Shown here: in pieces, positions 33,466-42,335 of the stretch | Layout: each line of letters opens with the position of its first letter | Numbering within the stretch: position 1 is the first letter of the stretch | Source of the DNA: Actinoplanes sp. KI2 | GTDB lineage: Bacteria > Actinomycetota > Actinomycetes > Mycobacteriales > Micromonosporaceae | Length of the DNA: 64,000 nucleotides | Reading direction: 5' to 3' | NCBI RefSeq assembly: GCF_025630775.1 | Contig: NZ_JAOSZE010000012.1 | Coordinates: 1 to 64,000 of the forward strand | Program-made: the position numbers and the translations under genes | The notes under the pieces: model-generated | What the model saw: only the letters and a program-made list of their open reading frames with translations | Databases searched by the model: none | Told to the model about the DNA's origin: nothing

Positions 33466-35834
33466 GCCGGCACCCTATCGGAGCACTGCGGCCGCCAGCG
33501 CAGATGGGTGTCGGGCCGGGTCTCCGCCGCGCGCAGCAGCGACAGCCGCGGCCGGATCGCGTCGGTGCGTGCCGACGGGGGCTTGCGGCTGCCGGCCCGG
33601 AACGGCACCGGCCAGTCCGCCGCGTCGCCGCGGTACTCCTGCTCGGCGGCGGCGTGCAGGGTCCAGTTCGGGTCGTACAGGTGGGTGCGCCCGATCGCGC
33701 ACAGGTGGGCGCGCCCGGCCAGCAGGATCGAGTTCACGTCGTCGTACGAGGCGATGGCGCCGACCGCGATCACGGTCGCCTCGGGCACCTCGTGCTTGAT
33801 CCGGTCGGCGAACGGGGTCTGGTAGGAGCGGCCGTAGGCGGGGCGCTCGTGCTGGGCGACCTGGCCGGTGGAGACGTCGATGGCGTCGGCGCCGTGCGCC
33901 ACGAACGCGCGGGCGATCTCGACGGCGTCCCGCTCGGTGGTGCCGCCCTCGATCCAGTCGGTCGCCGAGATGCGTACGCTCATCGGCTTCTCGGCCGGCC
34001 AGACGGCGCGCACCGCGTCGAACACCTCGAGCGGGAACCGCAGCCGGTTCTCCAGCGAGCCGCCGTACTCGTCGGTGCGGGTGTTGGCCACCGGGGACAG
34101 GAACGAGGACAGCAGGTAGCCGTGCGCGCAGTGCAGTTCGAGCAGGTCGAAGCCGGCCTCGGCGCCGCGGCGGGCGGCCGCGACGAAGTCGGCGACCACC
34201 TGGTCGAGGTCGGCCAGGGTCGCCTCGCGGGGCAGGTGGCAGCCCGGCCCGTACGGGATGGCGGAGGGGGCGATCAGCTCCCAGTTCCGGTCGGGCAGCG
34301 GCTGGTCCATGCCGTCCCACATCAGCCGGGTCGAGCCCTTGCGCCCGGAGTGGCCGAGTTGCAGCCCGATCCGGGCGGTGCTGCGCTCGTGCACGAACGA
34401 GACGATCCGCTGCCACTGGTCGCGCTGCTGATCGTTCCACAGGCCGGTGCAGCCGGGCGTGATCCGGCCCTCCGGCGACACGCACACCATCTCGGTCATC
34501 ACCAGGCCGGCGCCGCCCATCGCCTTCGAGCCTAGGTGGACCAGGTGGAAGTCGCCGGGGACGCCGTCGACCGCGGAGTACATGTCCATCGGGGACACCA
34601 CGATCCGGTTCTTCAGGGTCATCGCGCCGAGCCGGAACGGCTGGAACATCGCCGGCGCCACCGTTTCCAGACCGTTCTCGGCCGCGAAGGCGGCGTCCAC
34701 CCGATCGGCGAACTCGGCGTCCCGGGTGCGCAGGTTCGCATACGTGATGCGGCGGGATCGGGTCAGCAGGTTGAAACAGAACCGGGTCGGTTCCTGGTCC
34801 ACGTACATCCCGATGTTCTCGAACCATTCCAGCGACGCCTGAGCCGCGCGCTGGGTCGATTCGACGACCGGGCGGCGCTCCGACTCGTACGCGATCAACG
34901 CGGTTTCGATGTCGGGGTTCTCGTGCAGGCAGGCGGCGAGCGCGAGGGAGTCCTCCATGGCGAGCTTGGTCCCCGAGCCGATGGAGAAATGGGCGGTGTG
35001 CGCGGCATCGCCGACGAGCACCAGGTTTCCGTGGTGCCACTTCCGATTGCGTACGGTCGTGAAGTTCAGCCATTTCGAGTTGTTGGCCAGCAACCGGTGT
35101 CCGGAAAGCTCGTCGGAGAAGATGCCGCGCAGCCGCTCGATGGCCGACTCGTCGGAGACGCCGGGCGGGAACGCGACGTCTTCGGTCGCGTCGAACCCGG
35201 CCCGCCGCCAGACGTCCTCGTGCATCTCGACGATGAAGGTGGAGCCCTGCTCGGAGTAGGGATAGCCGTGGACCTGCATGGTCCCCCACGGCGTCTGCTT
35301 GATGTAGAACTGGAACGCCTCGAAGACCAGGTCGGTGCCGAGCCACATGTATTTGTTGTGCCGCCGGTCCAGGCGCGGCTCGAAAACGCCGGCATGGGCG
35401 GCCCGGATCGGCGAGTTCGCGCCGTCGGCGGCCAGCACCAGATCGTGCGTCGCCCGCAGGTGTTCGACGTCCGGGGCGGGCGTCGAGAAATGCAGGGTGA
35501 CGCCGAGGTCGTGGCACCGCTGCCGGAGCAGGCCGAGCAGTTCCTTCCGGCCCATCGCCGCGAAACCCTGGCCGCCGACGGTGTGGCTGACCCCGCGGAA
35601 ATGGATGTCGATGTCCGTCCAGCGGGCGAACCGGCCGGCCATCGCGGCGGCGAACTCGGTGTCCGCGTTGTCGATGCCGCCGAGCGTCTCGTCGGAGAAC
35701 ACCACGCCGAATCCGAACGTGTCGTCCGGGGCGTTGCGCTCCCAGACGGTGATCCGGTGCGCCGGGTCGAGCTGCTTCATCAGGGTGGCGAAATAGAGGC
35801 CGCCCGGGCCCCCGCCGACAATGGCGACCTTCAC
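33462..35834 (-). CDS. Bifunctional aryl-CoA monooxygenase/reductase (2-aminobenzoyl-CoA type)
   Basis: The 790 residues form a natural fusion. The N-terminal half is a class A flavin monooxygenase: VAIVGGGPGGLYFATLM as FAD fold, VLAADGANSPIRAAH in the DG motif region, and LVGDAAHTAHFSIGSGTKLA as the GD motif. The C-terminal half from about 400 is an Old Yellow Enzyme-type reductase (FQPFRLGAMTLKNRIVVSPM, LQLGHSGRKGS, ELHCAHGYLLSSFLSP, NRLRFPLEVFDAVR). This fusion is known from 2-aminobenzoyl-CoA monooxygenase/reductase and salicylyl-CoA 5-hydroxylase. Start GTG 35834 overlaps the ligase stop (GTGA). With RidA and a 2-aminobenzoate-type ligase nearby, an anthranilate route is my preferred reading; salicylate is the alternative. 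Confidence 0.85.
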   Translation of the reverse strand: MKVAIVGGGPGGLYFATLMKQLDPAHRITVWERNAPDDTFGFGVVFSDETLGGIDNADTEFAAAMAGRFARWTDIDIHFRGVSHTVGGQGFAAMGRKELLGLLRQRCHDLGVTLHFSTPAPDVEHLRATHDLVLAADGANSPIRAAHAGVFEPRLDRRHNKYMWLGTDLVFEAFQFYIKQTPWGTMQVHGYPYSEQGSTFIVEMHEDVWRRAGFDATEDVAFPPGVSDESAIERLRGIFSDELSGHRLLANNSKWLNFTTVRNRKWHHGNLVLVGDAAHTAHFSIGSGTKLAMEDSLALAACLHENPDIETALIAYESERRPVVESTQRAAQASLEWFENIGMYVDQEPTRFCFNLLTRSRRITYANLRTRDAEFADRVDAAFAAENGLETVAPAMFQPFRLGAMTLKNRIVVSPMDMYSAVDGVPGDFHLVHLGSKAMGGAGLVMTEMVCVSPEGRITPGCTGLWNDQQRDQWQRIVSFVHERSTARIGLQLGHSGRKGSTRLMWDGMDQPLPDRNWELIAPSAIPYGPGCHLPREATLADLDQVVADFVAAARRGAEAGFDLLELHCAHGYLLSSFLSPVANTRTDEYGGSLENRLRFPLEVFDAVRAVWPAEKPMSVRISATDWIEGGTTERDAVEIARAFVAHGADAIDVSTGQVAQHERPAYGRSYQTPFADRIKHEVPEATVIAVGAIASYDDVNSILLAGRAHLCAIGRTHLYDPNWTLHAAAEQEYRGDAADWPVPFRAGSRKPPSARTDAIRPRLSLLRAAETRPDTHLRWRPQCSDRVPA

Positions 35835-37441
35835 TGCACACCCGCCCGCTCGGCCTCGGCGATCCCCCGGAGCACGAAGTGTTGCAGCTTCCCGTTCGCG
35901 TTGCGCGGCAACGAATCCCGGAAGCGCACGTCGCGCGGATATTTGTACGGCGCCAGGATCTGCTTGACGTGCTCCTGGATCTGCCGGGCCTTCGCGGCGT
36001 CCCCGGTCACCCCCGGCCGCAGCACCACGAACGCGCAGACCACCGAGCCGCGCTCGCTGTCCGGCCGGGCCACCACGGCGCTCTCCAGCACGTCCGGATG
36101 GGTGTCGATGGCCGCCTCGACCTCGGCGCCGCCGATGTTGTACCCCGACGACACGATCATGTTGTCGGTGCGGGCGTGGTAGACGAAGTACCCGTCCTCG
36201 TCGCGCTCGAAGGTGTCGCCGGTGACATTCCAACCGTTCTCCACGTACGCGCGCTGGCGCTCGTCGTCCAGGTAGCGGCACCCGACCGGGCCGATCACGG
36301 CCAGCCGCCCCGGCTCGCCCGGTCCCAGCTCCGCGCCGTCCGGGCCGAGGATCGTGGCCCGCCAGCCGGGCACGGGCTTGCCGGTGGCGCCGGGCCGGAT
36401 GTCGTCGCCGGCCGCCGAGATGAAGATGTGCAGCAGCTCGGTGGTGCCGATCCCGTCGATCACGCGCAGGCCGAGCTCGTCGCGCAGCCGCCTCCAGGTC
36501 TCCACCGGCAGGTGCTCACCGGCCGACAGGGCGACCCGCAAACCGGCGAGCTCACCCTCCCGGCCCTCGCGCAGCATGGTCTTGTACGCGGTGGGCGCGG
36601 TCGCCAGCGCGGTCACGCCGTGCTTGGCGACCAGGTCGGCGAGCTGCACCGGGGTGGTCGCCTCGGTGAGCAGCGAGCAGGCGCCGGCCCGCAACGGGAA
36701 AACGACCAGCGCGCCGAGCCCGAAGGTGAAGGCGAGGGGGGCCGAGCAGGCCATCAGGTCGTCCTCGGTCAGCCGCAGCAGGTGCCGGCCGAACGTGTTG
36801 TCGATCGACAGCAGGTCGCGGTGGAAGTGCATGGTGATCTTCGGGGCGCCGGTGCTGCCGGAGGTCGGCCCGAGCAACGCGACATCGTCGGCGGCGGTCT
36901 CCACGTTGGCGAATTCGCCGGACTTGGCTCGGCTTTTCGCATTGAGGACGGAATAGGGTGTCGTTTGGACTAACTCCGGCATTTCACCGAGGAAGCGGTC
37001 GTCGACCAGCGCGACGGCCGGACGGGTGCGCTCGACGACCGGGGTGATCTCGCGGACCCGCAGGGCGGCCATCGTGGTGACCACGACCCCGCCGGCCTTG
37101 AGCACGCCGAGCCAGGCGGCGACCGTCCACGGGTTGTTCGGCGAGCGCAGCATGACCCGCTGACCGGGTACCAGGCCGAAGTCCTCGGTGAGCACCTGGG
37201 CGACCTGGTTGGCCCGGTGCTGCAGCTCGCCGTACGTCCAGGTCTCCCCCGACGGCGTACGCAATGCTGGTCGGTCCGCCCCGAACCGGGCGACCGGAAC
37301 GTCGATGAGCTCGGTCGCCGCGTTGAGGCGGTCCGGGTGGCGCAGCTCCGGCAGGGCGAACTCGATCGTCGGCCATAGGTGCGCGGGTGGCAGGTGGTCG
37401 CGGGTGAAGGTGTCGACGTGAGCCGATGGCGAGAGCGGCAC
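35831..37441 (-). CDS. Benzoate-CoA ligase family enzyme (probable 2-aminobenzoate-CoA ligase)
   Basis: This 536-residue adenylate-forming enzyme has the phosphate loop LLGPTSGSTGAPKITMHFH, A5-type GIGTTELLHIFIS, the hinge region VTGDTFERDEDGYF and A10 LPRNANGKLQH with the catalytic Lys. The N-terminal lid-less body resembles benzoate/2-aminobenzoate CoA ligases. It should activate an aromatic acid to its CoA ester for the next enzyme in the operon. It overlaps the downstream monooxygenase by four bases. The gap to the upstream thioesterase gene is 12 bases. Confidence 0.85.
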   Translation of the reverse strand: MPLSPSAHVDTFTRDHLPPAHLWPTIEFALPELRHPDRLNAATELIDVPVARFGADRPALRTPSGETWTYGELQHRANQVAQVLTEDFGLVPGQRVMLRSPNNPWTVAAWLGVLKAGGVVVTTMAALRVREITPVVERTRPAVALVDDRFLGEMPELVQTTPYSVLNAKSRAKSGEFANVETAADDVALLGPTSGSTGAPKITMHFHRDLLSIDNTFGRHLLRLTEDDLMACSAPLAFTFGLGALVVFPLRAGACSLLTEATTPVQLADLVAKHGVTALATAPTAYKTMLREGREGELAGLRVALSAGEHLPVETWRRLRDELGLRVIDGIGTTELLHIFISAAGDDIRPGATGKPVPGWRATILGPDGAELGPGEPGRLAVIGPVGCRYLDDERQRAYVENGWNVTGDTFERDEDGYFVYHARTDNMIVSSGYNIGGAEVEAAIDTHPDVLESAVVARPDSERGSVVCAFVVLRPGVTGDAAKARQIQEHVKQILAPYKYPRDVRFRDSLPRNANGKLQHFVLRGIAEAERAGVQ

Positions 37442-37453
37442 GGGGGTGTCCTT

Positions 37454-38350
37454 TCAGGACGTGCGGATCATGCCCTCCTGGGCGACCGTGGCCAGATGCC
37501 GGCCGTCGCGGGTGAAGAAGCGCCCGGCGCCGAGGCCGCGACCGGAGTCGGCGGCGACCGCGTCCTGCACGTACAGCAGCCAGTCGTCGACGCTGCCGCG
37601 GCGATGGAACCACATCGCGTGGTCGAGGCTGGCGGTGACCAGGCCGGGTTCGGCCCAGGGGCGGCCCAGGACCCGGAGGATCGGCTCGAGGATGGTGTAG
37701 TCGCAGACGTACGCGAGAGCGGCGGTGTGCAACTGCTCCCCGGTCAGCCCGTCGACCGGCCGCAGCGGGTCGAACGGCCGGACCCAGACCGCCTGGTACG
37801 GCGTTCGCGGGCCCTCGACGCGCAGGTACACCGGGCCGGGGACGTGGCGCATGTCGAAGCCGCGGCCGTGTGACCAGTATTCCTTCGAGGCGGCGGTCAT
37901 CGTCCCGGTGCCGTGCGACCGGTCGTGCAGGTACTCCGCCGAACTGGGCAGCGTCTCCGGGCCGGGCACGTCGGCGGGCGGCCGGGTCGCGTACTCCTGG
38001 CCGGTTTCGCCCACGTGGAACGAGGCCATCGCGGTGTAGACCACCTTGCCGGCCTGGTAGGCGCGCAGGTGCCGGGTGGAGTAGCCGCGCCCGTCGCGCA
38101 GGTGCTCCACCTCGTAGCGGACCTCGGCGCCGATCTCGGCCGGGCGCAGGAAGTAGCTGTGCATCGAGTGCAGGGCACGGTCGCCCGGCACCGAGCGGAC
38201 CAGGGCCGCGGTGGCCGGTCCGACCAGGTCGCCGCCGTACGCCTTGGGCCACGGGCACGGTTGCGGTGTCCCCACGTACGCCTGGTCGAAGTGCTCGGGA
38301 TCGACGGGCTTGAGGGTCAGGGCGGCGGTGACCACCTCGGAGGTGCTCAC
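37454..38350 (-). CDS. Acyl-CoA thioesterase II (TesB-like, double hotdog)
   Basis: This 298-residue protein has two hotdog repeats: first LHSMHSYFLRPAEIGAEVRYE with the CPWPKAYGGDLVGPA segment, second SLDHAMWFHRRGSVDDWLLY. TesB enzymes hydrolyse acyl-CoA and free CoA. Here it may remove dead-end CoA esters or finish the pathway. GTG 38350 overlaps the stop of the cupin gene by four bases. Confidence 0.88.
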   Translation of the reverse strand: MSTSEVVTAALTLKPVDPEHFDQAYVGTPQPCPWPKAYGGDLVGPATAALVRSVPGDRALHSMHSYFLRPAEIGAEVRYEVEHLRDGRGYSTRHLRAYQAGKVVYTAMASFHVGETGQEYATRPPADVPGPETLPSSAEYLHDRSHGTGTMTAASKEYWSHGRGFDMRHVPGPVYLRVEGPRTPYQAVWVRPFDPLRPVDGLTGEQLHTAALAYVCDYTILEPILRVLGRPWAEPGLVTASLDHAMWFHRRGSVDDWLLYVQDAVAADSGRGLGAGRFFTRDGRHLATVAQEGMIRTS

Positions 38351-38829
38351 CGGTTCAGCCAGCCCGGGAGTTCGTCGTCCGGGACGTCGGCCAGGTTGAC
38401 CACGATGTTCTCCGGGGTGCGGGTGGTCAGCCAGGTGAGCGGCTCGGACCGGGACCGGTTGCACTCGATGTGCGGCATGAACGGCGGCACGAAGACCCAG
38501 TCGCCGGTCTCCATGTCCACGTAGTCCTCGAACTTCTCGCCGAAGTAGATGCGGGCCTTGCCGGAGAGCACGTAGCCGCCGGTCTCCGCCTCGCCGTGGT
38601 GGTGGGTGACCGAGCGGTACCCGGGGTCGTTGTGCACCTTGCCGAACCACAGGCGACGGGCCGGCGTGTGCTGGATGCTCACTCCCGAGACACGGATGGC
38701 GCCGCCGGAGTTCGCGGTGTTCGCGTCCTCGAGGCCGCCGCGGGTCACCACGGGGGCCACCAGGCCGCTGGGCAACCGGTACATCGAGTTGTCGCCCTCG
38801 AGGACATAGTTGCTGAGGTCGGGCTCCAT
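38347..38829 (-). CDS. Single-domain cupin, first gene of aromatic-acid operon
   Basis: The product is 160 residues. The metal-binding cupin motif is visible as VTHHHGEAETGGYVLSGKAR (two His and a Glu) and FVPPFMPHIECNR (third His). The size fits small metal cupins such as dioxygenases or isomerases, but no catalytic assignment is safe. It is promoter-proximal in the five-gene leftward operon and divergent from ridA by 39 bases. It may act on the ring-derived intermediate or protect CoA esters (inference). Confidence 0.8.
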   Translation of the reverse strand: MEPDLSNYVLEGDNSMYRLPSGLVAPVVTRGGLEDANTANSGGAIRVSGVSIQHTPARRLWFGKVHNDPGYRSVTHHHGEAETGGYVLSGKARIYFGEKFEDYVDMETGDWVFVPPFMPHIECNRSRSEPLTWLTTRTPENIVVNLADVPDDELPGWLNR

Positions 38830-38868
38830 ATCTCGTATTTTTCACGGCCGTCACATAAAGTCAATGCC

Positions 38869-39285
38869 ATGAGGCCCGTCGCGGTGAACCCCGCTTCCCT
38901 GCCGGCTCCCAGCGGCTACTCGCACGGCACACTGTCCGGCAACACGCTGTATCTGGGCGGGCAGACCGCCCTGGACGCGGAGATGCGGATCGTGCCCGGC
39001 GGGATCGTCGAGCAGTTCCGGCAGGCGTTCGGCAACGTGCTGACGACGCTGCGCTCGGCGGGCGGTCAGCCGGAAGATCTGGTGAGCATCACGATCTACC
39101 TGACCGACATCCCGGACTACCAGGCCCACGGCAAGGAAATCGGCAAGGTGTGGCGGGAACTGGCCGGCCCGGTCTACCCGGCGATGGCCGGCATCGGCTG
39201 CACCAGCCTGTGGCAACCCGAGGCCATGATCGAGATCCTCGGCGTGGCGGTCATCCCCGACGACCGCCTCCGCGTGCCGCGCTGA
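38869..39285 (+). CDS. RidA family imine/enamine deaminase
   Basis: This 138-residue RidA/YjgF/2-aminomuconate deaminase-like trimer subunit has SHGTLSGNTLYLGGQTALDA, the mid-chain VSITIYLTDIPDYQA and the C-terminal AMIEILGVAVIP. The active-site Arg usual in RidA proper is not at the canonical position, since the segment reads MAGIGCTSLWQPEAMIEI, so it belongs to another Rid subfamily. It is divergent from the aromatic operon and shares its 39-base promoter gap, fitting hydrolysis of an imine or enamine released from an amino-aromatic substrate. Its last 71 bases have been duplicated at 45791. Confidence 0.88.
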   Translation: MRPVAVNPASLPAPSGYSHGTLSGNTLYLGGQTALDAEMRIVPGGIVEQFRQAFGNVLTTLRSAGGQPEDLVSITIYLTDIPDYQAHGKEIGKVWRELAGPVYPAMAGIGCTSLWQPEAMIEILGVAVIPDDRLRVPR

Positions 39286-39808
39286 CGGTACAGCCGGCAT
39301 TGATGGCCAGCTGTACCATCCGCGCATGTCAGCAACTCCGCCGTACGGACCGCCACCGTACGGACCACCACCGTACGGGCCGCCGCCGTACGGGCCGCCA
39401 CCGAAACGACCCACTCGCTGGATCCTGATCATCGGCCTGATCGTGGGCGGGCTGGTGTTCCTGTGCTGCGCCGGGGGCGCGGTCTTCTTCGGCGTGAGCG
39501 CGAGCCAGACCAAACCGGCCACCGCGGCCGCCGAGTCCTACGTCAACGCCGTGATCGCCGGAGACGAGGGCAAGGCGCTGCAATACGTCTGCGGTAGCAG
39601 CAACGCGAAGTCCAGCCACGACAGCTTCACCGACTTCGTGCACACCAACAACATCACCGACAGCTACGTGGTCAACACCAGGGTCACGCTGTGGAACCTG
39701 TCGTGGGAGGCCACCGTGCAGATGAAGCTCACCTCCAGCACGGGCTCCCAGCAAGATCTGGAGCTGCCGCTGGCCAAGGAGGACGGAGAGTGGAAGGTGT
39801 GCGGCTGA
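39215..39808. repeat. Source or first copy of a 594-base segmental duplication
   Basis: This covers the 3' end of ridA and all of the following small membrane protein gene. It matches 45791-46384 collinearly with no net length change (constant offset 6576). Similarity stops abruptly at both ends. Confidence 0.9.
39326..39808 (+). CDS. Pro/Tyr-rich membrane protein with extracellular DUF4878-like domain, copy A
   Basis: This 160-residue protein has an N-terminal repeat of YGPPP (residues 6-26), one membrane helix (WILIIGLIVGGLVFLCCAGG) and an extracellular domain (about 60-160). The domain begins AAESYVNAVIAGDEGKALQY and ends LPLAKEDGEWKVC, with one Cys near each end that may pair. The AAxxYxxAixxGDxxxA pattern resembles DUF4878-type lipid or stress domains. 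Function is unknown. A near-identical paralogue is at 45902. Confidence 0.8.
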   Translation: MSATPPYGPPPYGPPPYGPPPYGPPPKRPTRWILIIGLIVGGLVFLCCAGGAVFFGVSASQTKPATAAAESYVNAVIAGDEGKALQYVCGSSNAKSSHDSFTDFVHTNNITDSYVVNTRVTLWNLSWEATVQMKLTSSTGSQQDLELPLAKEDGEWKVCG

Positions 39809-39836
39809 GGCCGTGATGGTGTGCCCTGGTGACGGC

Positions 39837-40232
39837 TCACCAGCATTTGGGAGATGACGGGAGGCTTTCGGCGGGATCGGCGGTGCGGGCGACGACCAGG
39901 CAGGTGGCGGCGACCGCCAGTTCGACCGCCGCCGAGGCGCAGGCCGTGGCGAACGGCCGGCCGGCGTCGGTGGTGCACAGGTCGAACCAGACATCGGCAC
40001 ACATCAGCGTGGCGGTCGCGACGGCGGCCGGCACGACCCGCCGGTCGCGACGGCGGGCCAGCCGGCTGGTCGACGCGAGGCCCGCGATGATGGCGACGTC
40101 CAGCCCGGCCCAGACGATGTTCCAGTGCCGGGCGGTGGCGGTGCGGGGCAGGAGCGTGGCGATGCCGACGGTCCACGGCACCAACGCGGCCGCGGCTATC
40201 GCCGGCACGGCCGGCAACGAGATTCGGTCCAT
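39837..40232 (-). CDS. Four-helix membrane protein of unknown function
   Basis: The product is 131 residues with four hydrophobic segments (VPAIAAAALVPWTVGIATLL, IVWAGLDVAIIAGLAS, VPAAVATATLMCADVWFDL, AAVELAVAATCLVVA). ATG 40232 is preferred because the upstream extension to 40280 is Ala/Thr-rich and not membrane-like, but no clear ribosome site supports either. CADVWFDLCT in helix 3 resembles a segment common in small actinobacterial membrane proteins; no function is known. Confidence 0.65.
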   Translation of the reverse strand: MDRISLPAVPAIAAAALVPWTVGIATLLPRTATARHWNIVWAGLDVAIIAGLASTSRLARRRDRRVVPAAVATATLMCADVWFDLCTTDAGRPFATACASAAVELAVAATCLVVARTADPAESLPSSPKCW

Positions 40233-40365
40233 GCGATCAAGCGTGGTTGCCGCGGCGGCCCGTGTCGGTAGCGGCGGCATCCGTCTCGAGGGTGGTGCTG
40301 GGTACAGGAGAGATCCGGTAATCAGCCGGATCCTCCGGGCGGCCGCGGCTGGCTAGGGTGGGCGC

Positions 40366-41634
40366 GTGGGATGGCGGGACGTGCCGGCGGTGCTGTGGTC
40401 GCGGCGTACGTGGCTGGCCGTCGCCGGCCTGCTGGCCGGCGCGGCGCTCTGGCTCGTCCCGGTCGTGCTGGTGTCGGCGATCGTGGACGTCGGGGAGCTG
40501 GTCGGGGCGGAGCACCCCGTGCCGGGCCTGGGCGGCTCCGCGGCGCTGGGCGGCACGGTCGGCGCGGTTGCCCCGCTCGCCGTGGCCCTGCCCGTGCTGC
40601 TCGCGCTGACCTCCCGGTTCACGTCGTGGCACGAGGCCCGGCTCCGCCTGCTCGGCGCCGACCTGGCGCCGCCCGCCGCGCGGCCGCCCGGCATGCCCCG
40701 CCGGCGTTGGCTGGCCCGCCAGGCGGTGTCGTCCGCCACCTGGCGGCAGGTCCGCTACCACGCGCTGGGCGGCGCATTCCTCGCTCTGGCCGGCACCCTG
40801 GTCCTGGCCGGCGTGGTGTTCGGCCCCGGCTTCGTGGTGGCCGCGGCGCTCAGCGGCAAGGGCAGCCTGCTGCACCGGTCGCCGATCGCGGCGCTCGGCG
40901 TGGCCATCGCGGTCGCTGCGGGCTGGCTCGCCCGGGGTGCCGCCGCCCTCGACCTGAGGTTGGCCCGGCGGCTCCTGCAACCGCCGCCCGCCGAACTGCT
41001 CGCCCGGCGCGTCGCGTCGCTGTCGGCCAGCCGGGCCGCCGCCGTCGAGGCGGCCGACGCGGAGCGCCGGCGCATCGAGCGCGACCTGCACGACGGCACC
41101 CAGCAGCGCCTGGTGTCGCTGGCCATGAACCTCGGGATGACCCGCGCCGCGCTCGCCGAGGCCGACCCCGCGGTGCGCACGGCCGTCGCGGCGGCGCACG
41201 AGGAGGCGAAGCAGGCGCTCGCCGAGCTGCGCGACCTCATCCGCGGCCTGCACCCGGCCGTCCTCGACGAGCTCGGCCTGGACGCGGCGCTGTCCGGCAT
41301 CGCGGCCCGCTCGCCGGTGCCGGTGCGGCTGGTGGTCGACCTGCGCGGGCGGCCGCCGGCGGCGATCGAGGCGGTCGCCTATTTCGTGGTGTCCGAGGCG
41401 CTGTCCAATGTGGCCAAGCACGCGGCCGCGACCCGGGCCGACGTCGTGGTGCGGCAGCAGACCGACGGCCTGACCCTGGCCGTCGCCGACGACGGCCGGG
41501 GCGGCGCCGACCCGGTGCACGGCACCGGCCTGCGCGGCCTGCGGCAGCGCGTCGAGTCGGTGGACGGCACGCTCAGCATCGCCAGCCCGGCCGGCGGACC
41601 GACGTCGATCCTGGTGACCCTGCCGTGCGGGTAG
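40366..41634 (+). CDS. Sensor histidine kinase, NarL-type (HisKA_3)
   Basis: This 422-residue protein has an N-terminal membrane region of about four helices (15-40, 60-85, 130-160, 170-190). The dimerisation/phosphoacceptor motif is ERRRIERDLHDGTQQRLVSL with His242. The ATPase domain has SEALSNVAKHAAAT (N box), VADDGRGGAD (G1) and GTGLRGLRQRVESVDG (G2). There is no GAF or PAS sensor, so the signal is probably sensed in or near the membrane. The start is GTG 40366. The response regulator gene overlaps its 3' end. Confidence 0.92.
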   Translation: MGWRDVPAVLWSRRTWLAVAGLLAGAALWLVPVVLVSAIVDVGELVGAEHPVPGLGGSAALGGTVGAVAPLAVALPVLLALTSRFTSWHEARLRLLGADLAPPAARPPGMPRRRWLARQAVSSATWRQVRYHALGGAFLALAGTLVLAGVVFGPGFVVAAALSGKGSLLHRSPIAALGVAIAVAAGWLARGAAALDLRLARRLLQPPPAELLARRVASLSASRAAAVEAADAERRRIERDLHDGTQQRLVSLAMNLGMTRAALAEADPAVRTAVAAAHEEAKQALAELRDLIRGLHPAVLDELGLDAALSGIAARSPVPVRLVVDLRGRPPAAIEAVAYFVVSEALSNVAKHAAATRADVVVRQQTDGLTLAVADDGRGGADPVHGTGLRGLRQRVESVDGTLSIASPAGGPTSILVTLPCG

Positions 41635-42263
41635 TGCTCGCCGAGGACTCGGTGCTGCTGCGCGACGGCCTGTCCCGGCTGTTCGCCTCCCGCGGCTGCC
41701 CGGTCGTCGCCGCGGTGGGCGACGCCGACGCGCTGCTGCGGGCCGTCGACGAGCACCGGCCCGACCTGCTCGTGGCCGACGTGCGGATGCCGCCCGGCTA
41801 CGCCGACGAGGGGTTGCGCGCCGCGATCCAGGTCCGCCGGCAGTGGCCCGAGGTCGGCGTGCTGGTGCTGTCCCAGTACGTCGAGGAGCGGTACGCCACC
41901 AAGCTGCTCACCGGCGACACCAGCCGGCTCGGCTACCTGCTCAAGGACCGGGTGGCCGACGTCGACGACTTCCTCGCGGCGGCGCGCCGGATCGCCGGCG
42001 GCGGCACGGTGCTCGACCCCGAGGTGGTGTCGCAGCTGCTGGTGCGCCGCACCGCCCCGCTCGACCGGCTCACCCCGCGCGAGCACGACGTGCTCGCCCT
42101 GATGGCCGAGGGCCGGTCCAACGCGGGCATCGCCGGCGCGCTGGTGGTCAGCGACAGCGCCGTGGCCAAGCACGTGAACAGCATCTTCGCCAAGCTGGGG
42201 CTGGCCCAGGCGGACAGCGACCACCGCCGGGTGCTGGCCGTGCTGCGCTTCCTGGGCGGCTAG
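41625..42263 (+). CDS. NarL/FixJ-type response regulator
   Basis: This 212-residue protein has a receiver domain with AEDSVLLRDG (acidic pocket), Asp52 in VADVRMPP as the phosphorylation site, and LLKDRV with the conserved Lys. The LuxR-type DNA-binding domain is LTPREHDVLALMAEGRSNAG with SAVAKHVNSIFAKLGL. GTG 41625 lies ten bases inside the kinase gene, so the pair is translationally coupled. Targets are unknown. No DosR-like box is near, and the receiver is of the common NarL type. Confidence 0.93.
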   Translation: MRVVLAEDSVLLRDGLSRLFASRGCPVVAAVGDADALLRAVDEHRPDLLVADVRMPPGYADEGLRAAIQVRRQWPEVGVLVLSQYVEERYATKLLTGDTSRLGYLLKDRVADVDDFLAAARRIAGGGTVLDPEVVSQLLVRRTAPLDRLTPREHDVLALMAEGRSNAGIAGALVVSDSAVAKHVNSIFAKLGLAQADSDHRRVLAVLRFLGG

Positions 42264-42335
42264 CCCGGGACGTGTGCGGGCCGGCATCCTCCCCTCAACA
42301 TCGCAGCGGCCTGGGCGGACGTTGCGCGGCTGGTG

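Noticed and set aside
38830..38868. PaaX operator in the cupin/ridA promoter gap
   Set aside because: The gap is AT-rich and contains TTCACGGCCGTCACATAAA, but I could not match it convincingly to a second site at 31860-31900, so no operator is claimed.
40366..42263. The two-component system as the DosS/DosR pair controlling the boxes
   Set aside because: The kinase has a plain multi-helix membrane sensor with no GAF heme domain, and no box lies near it. NarL-type pairs are very common in actinomycetes, so there is no positive evidence for the link.
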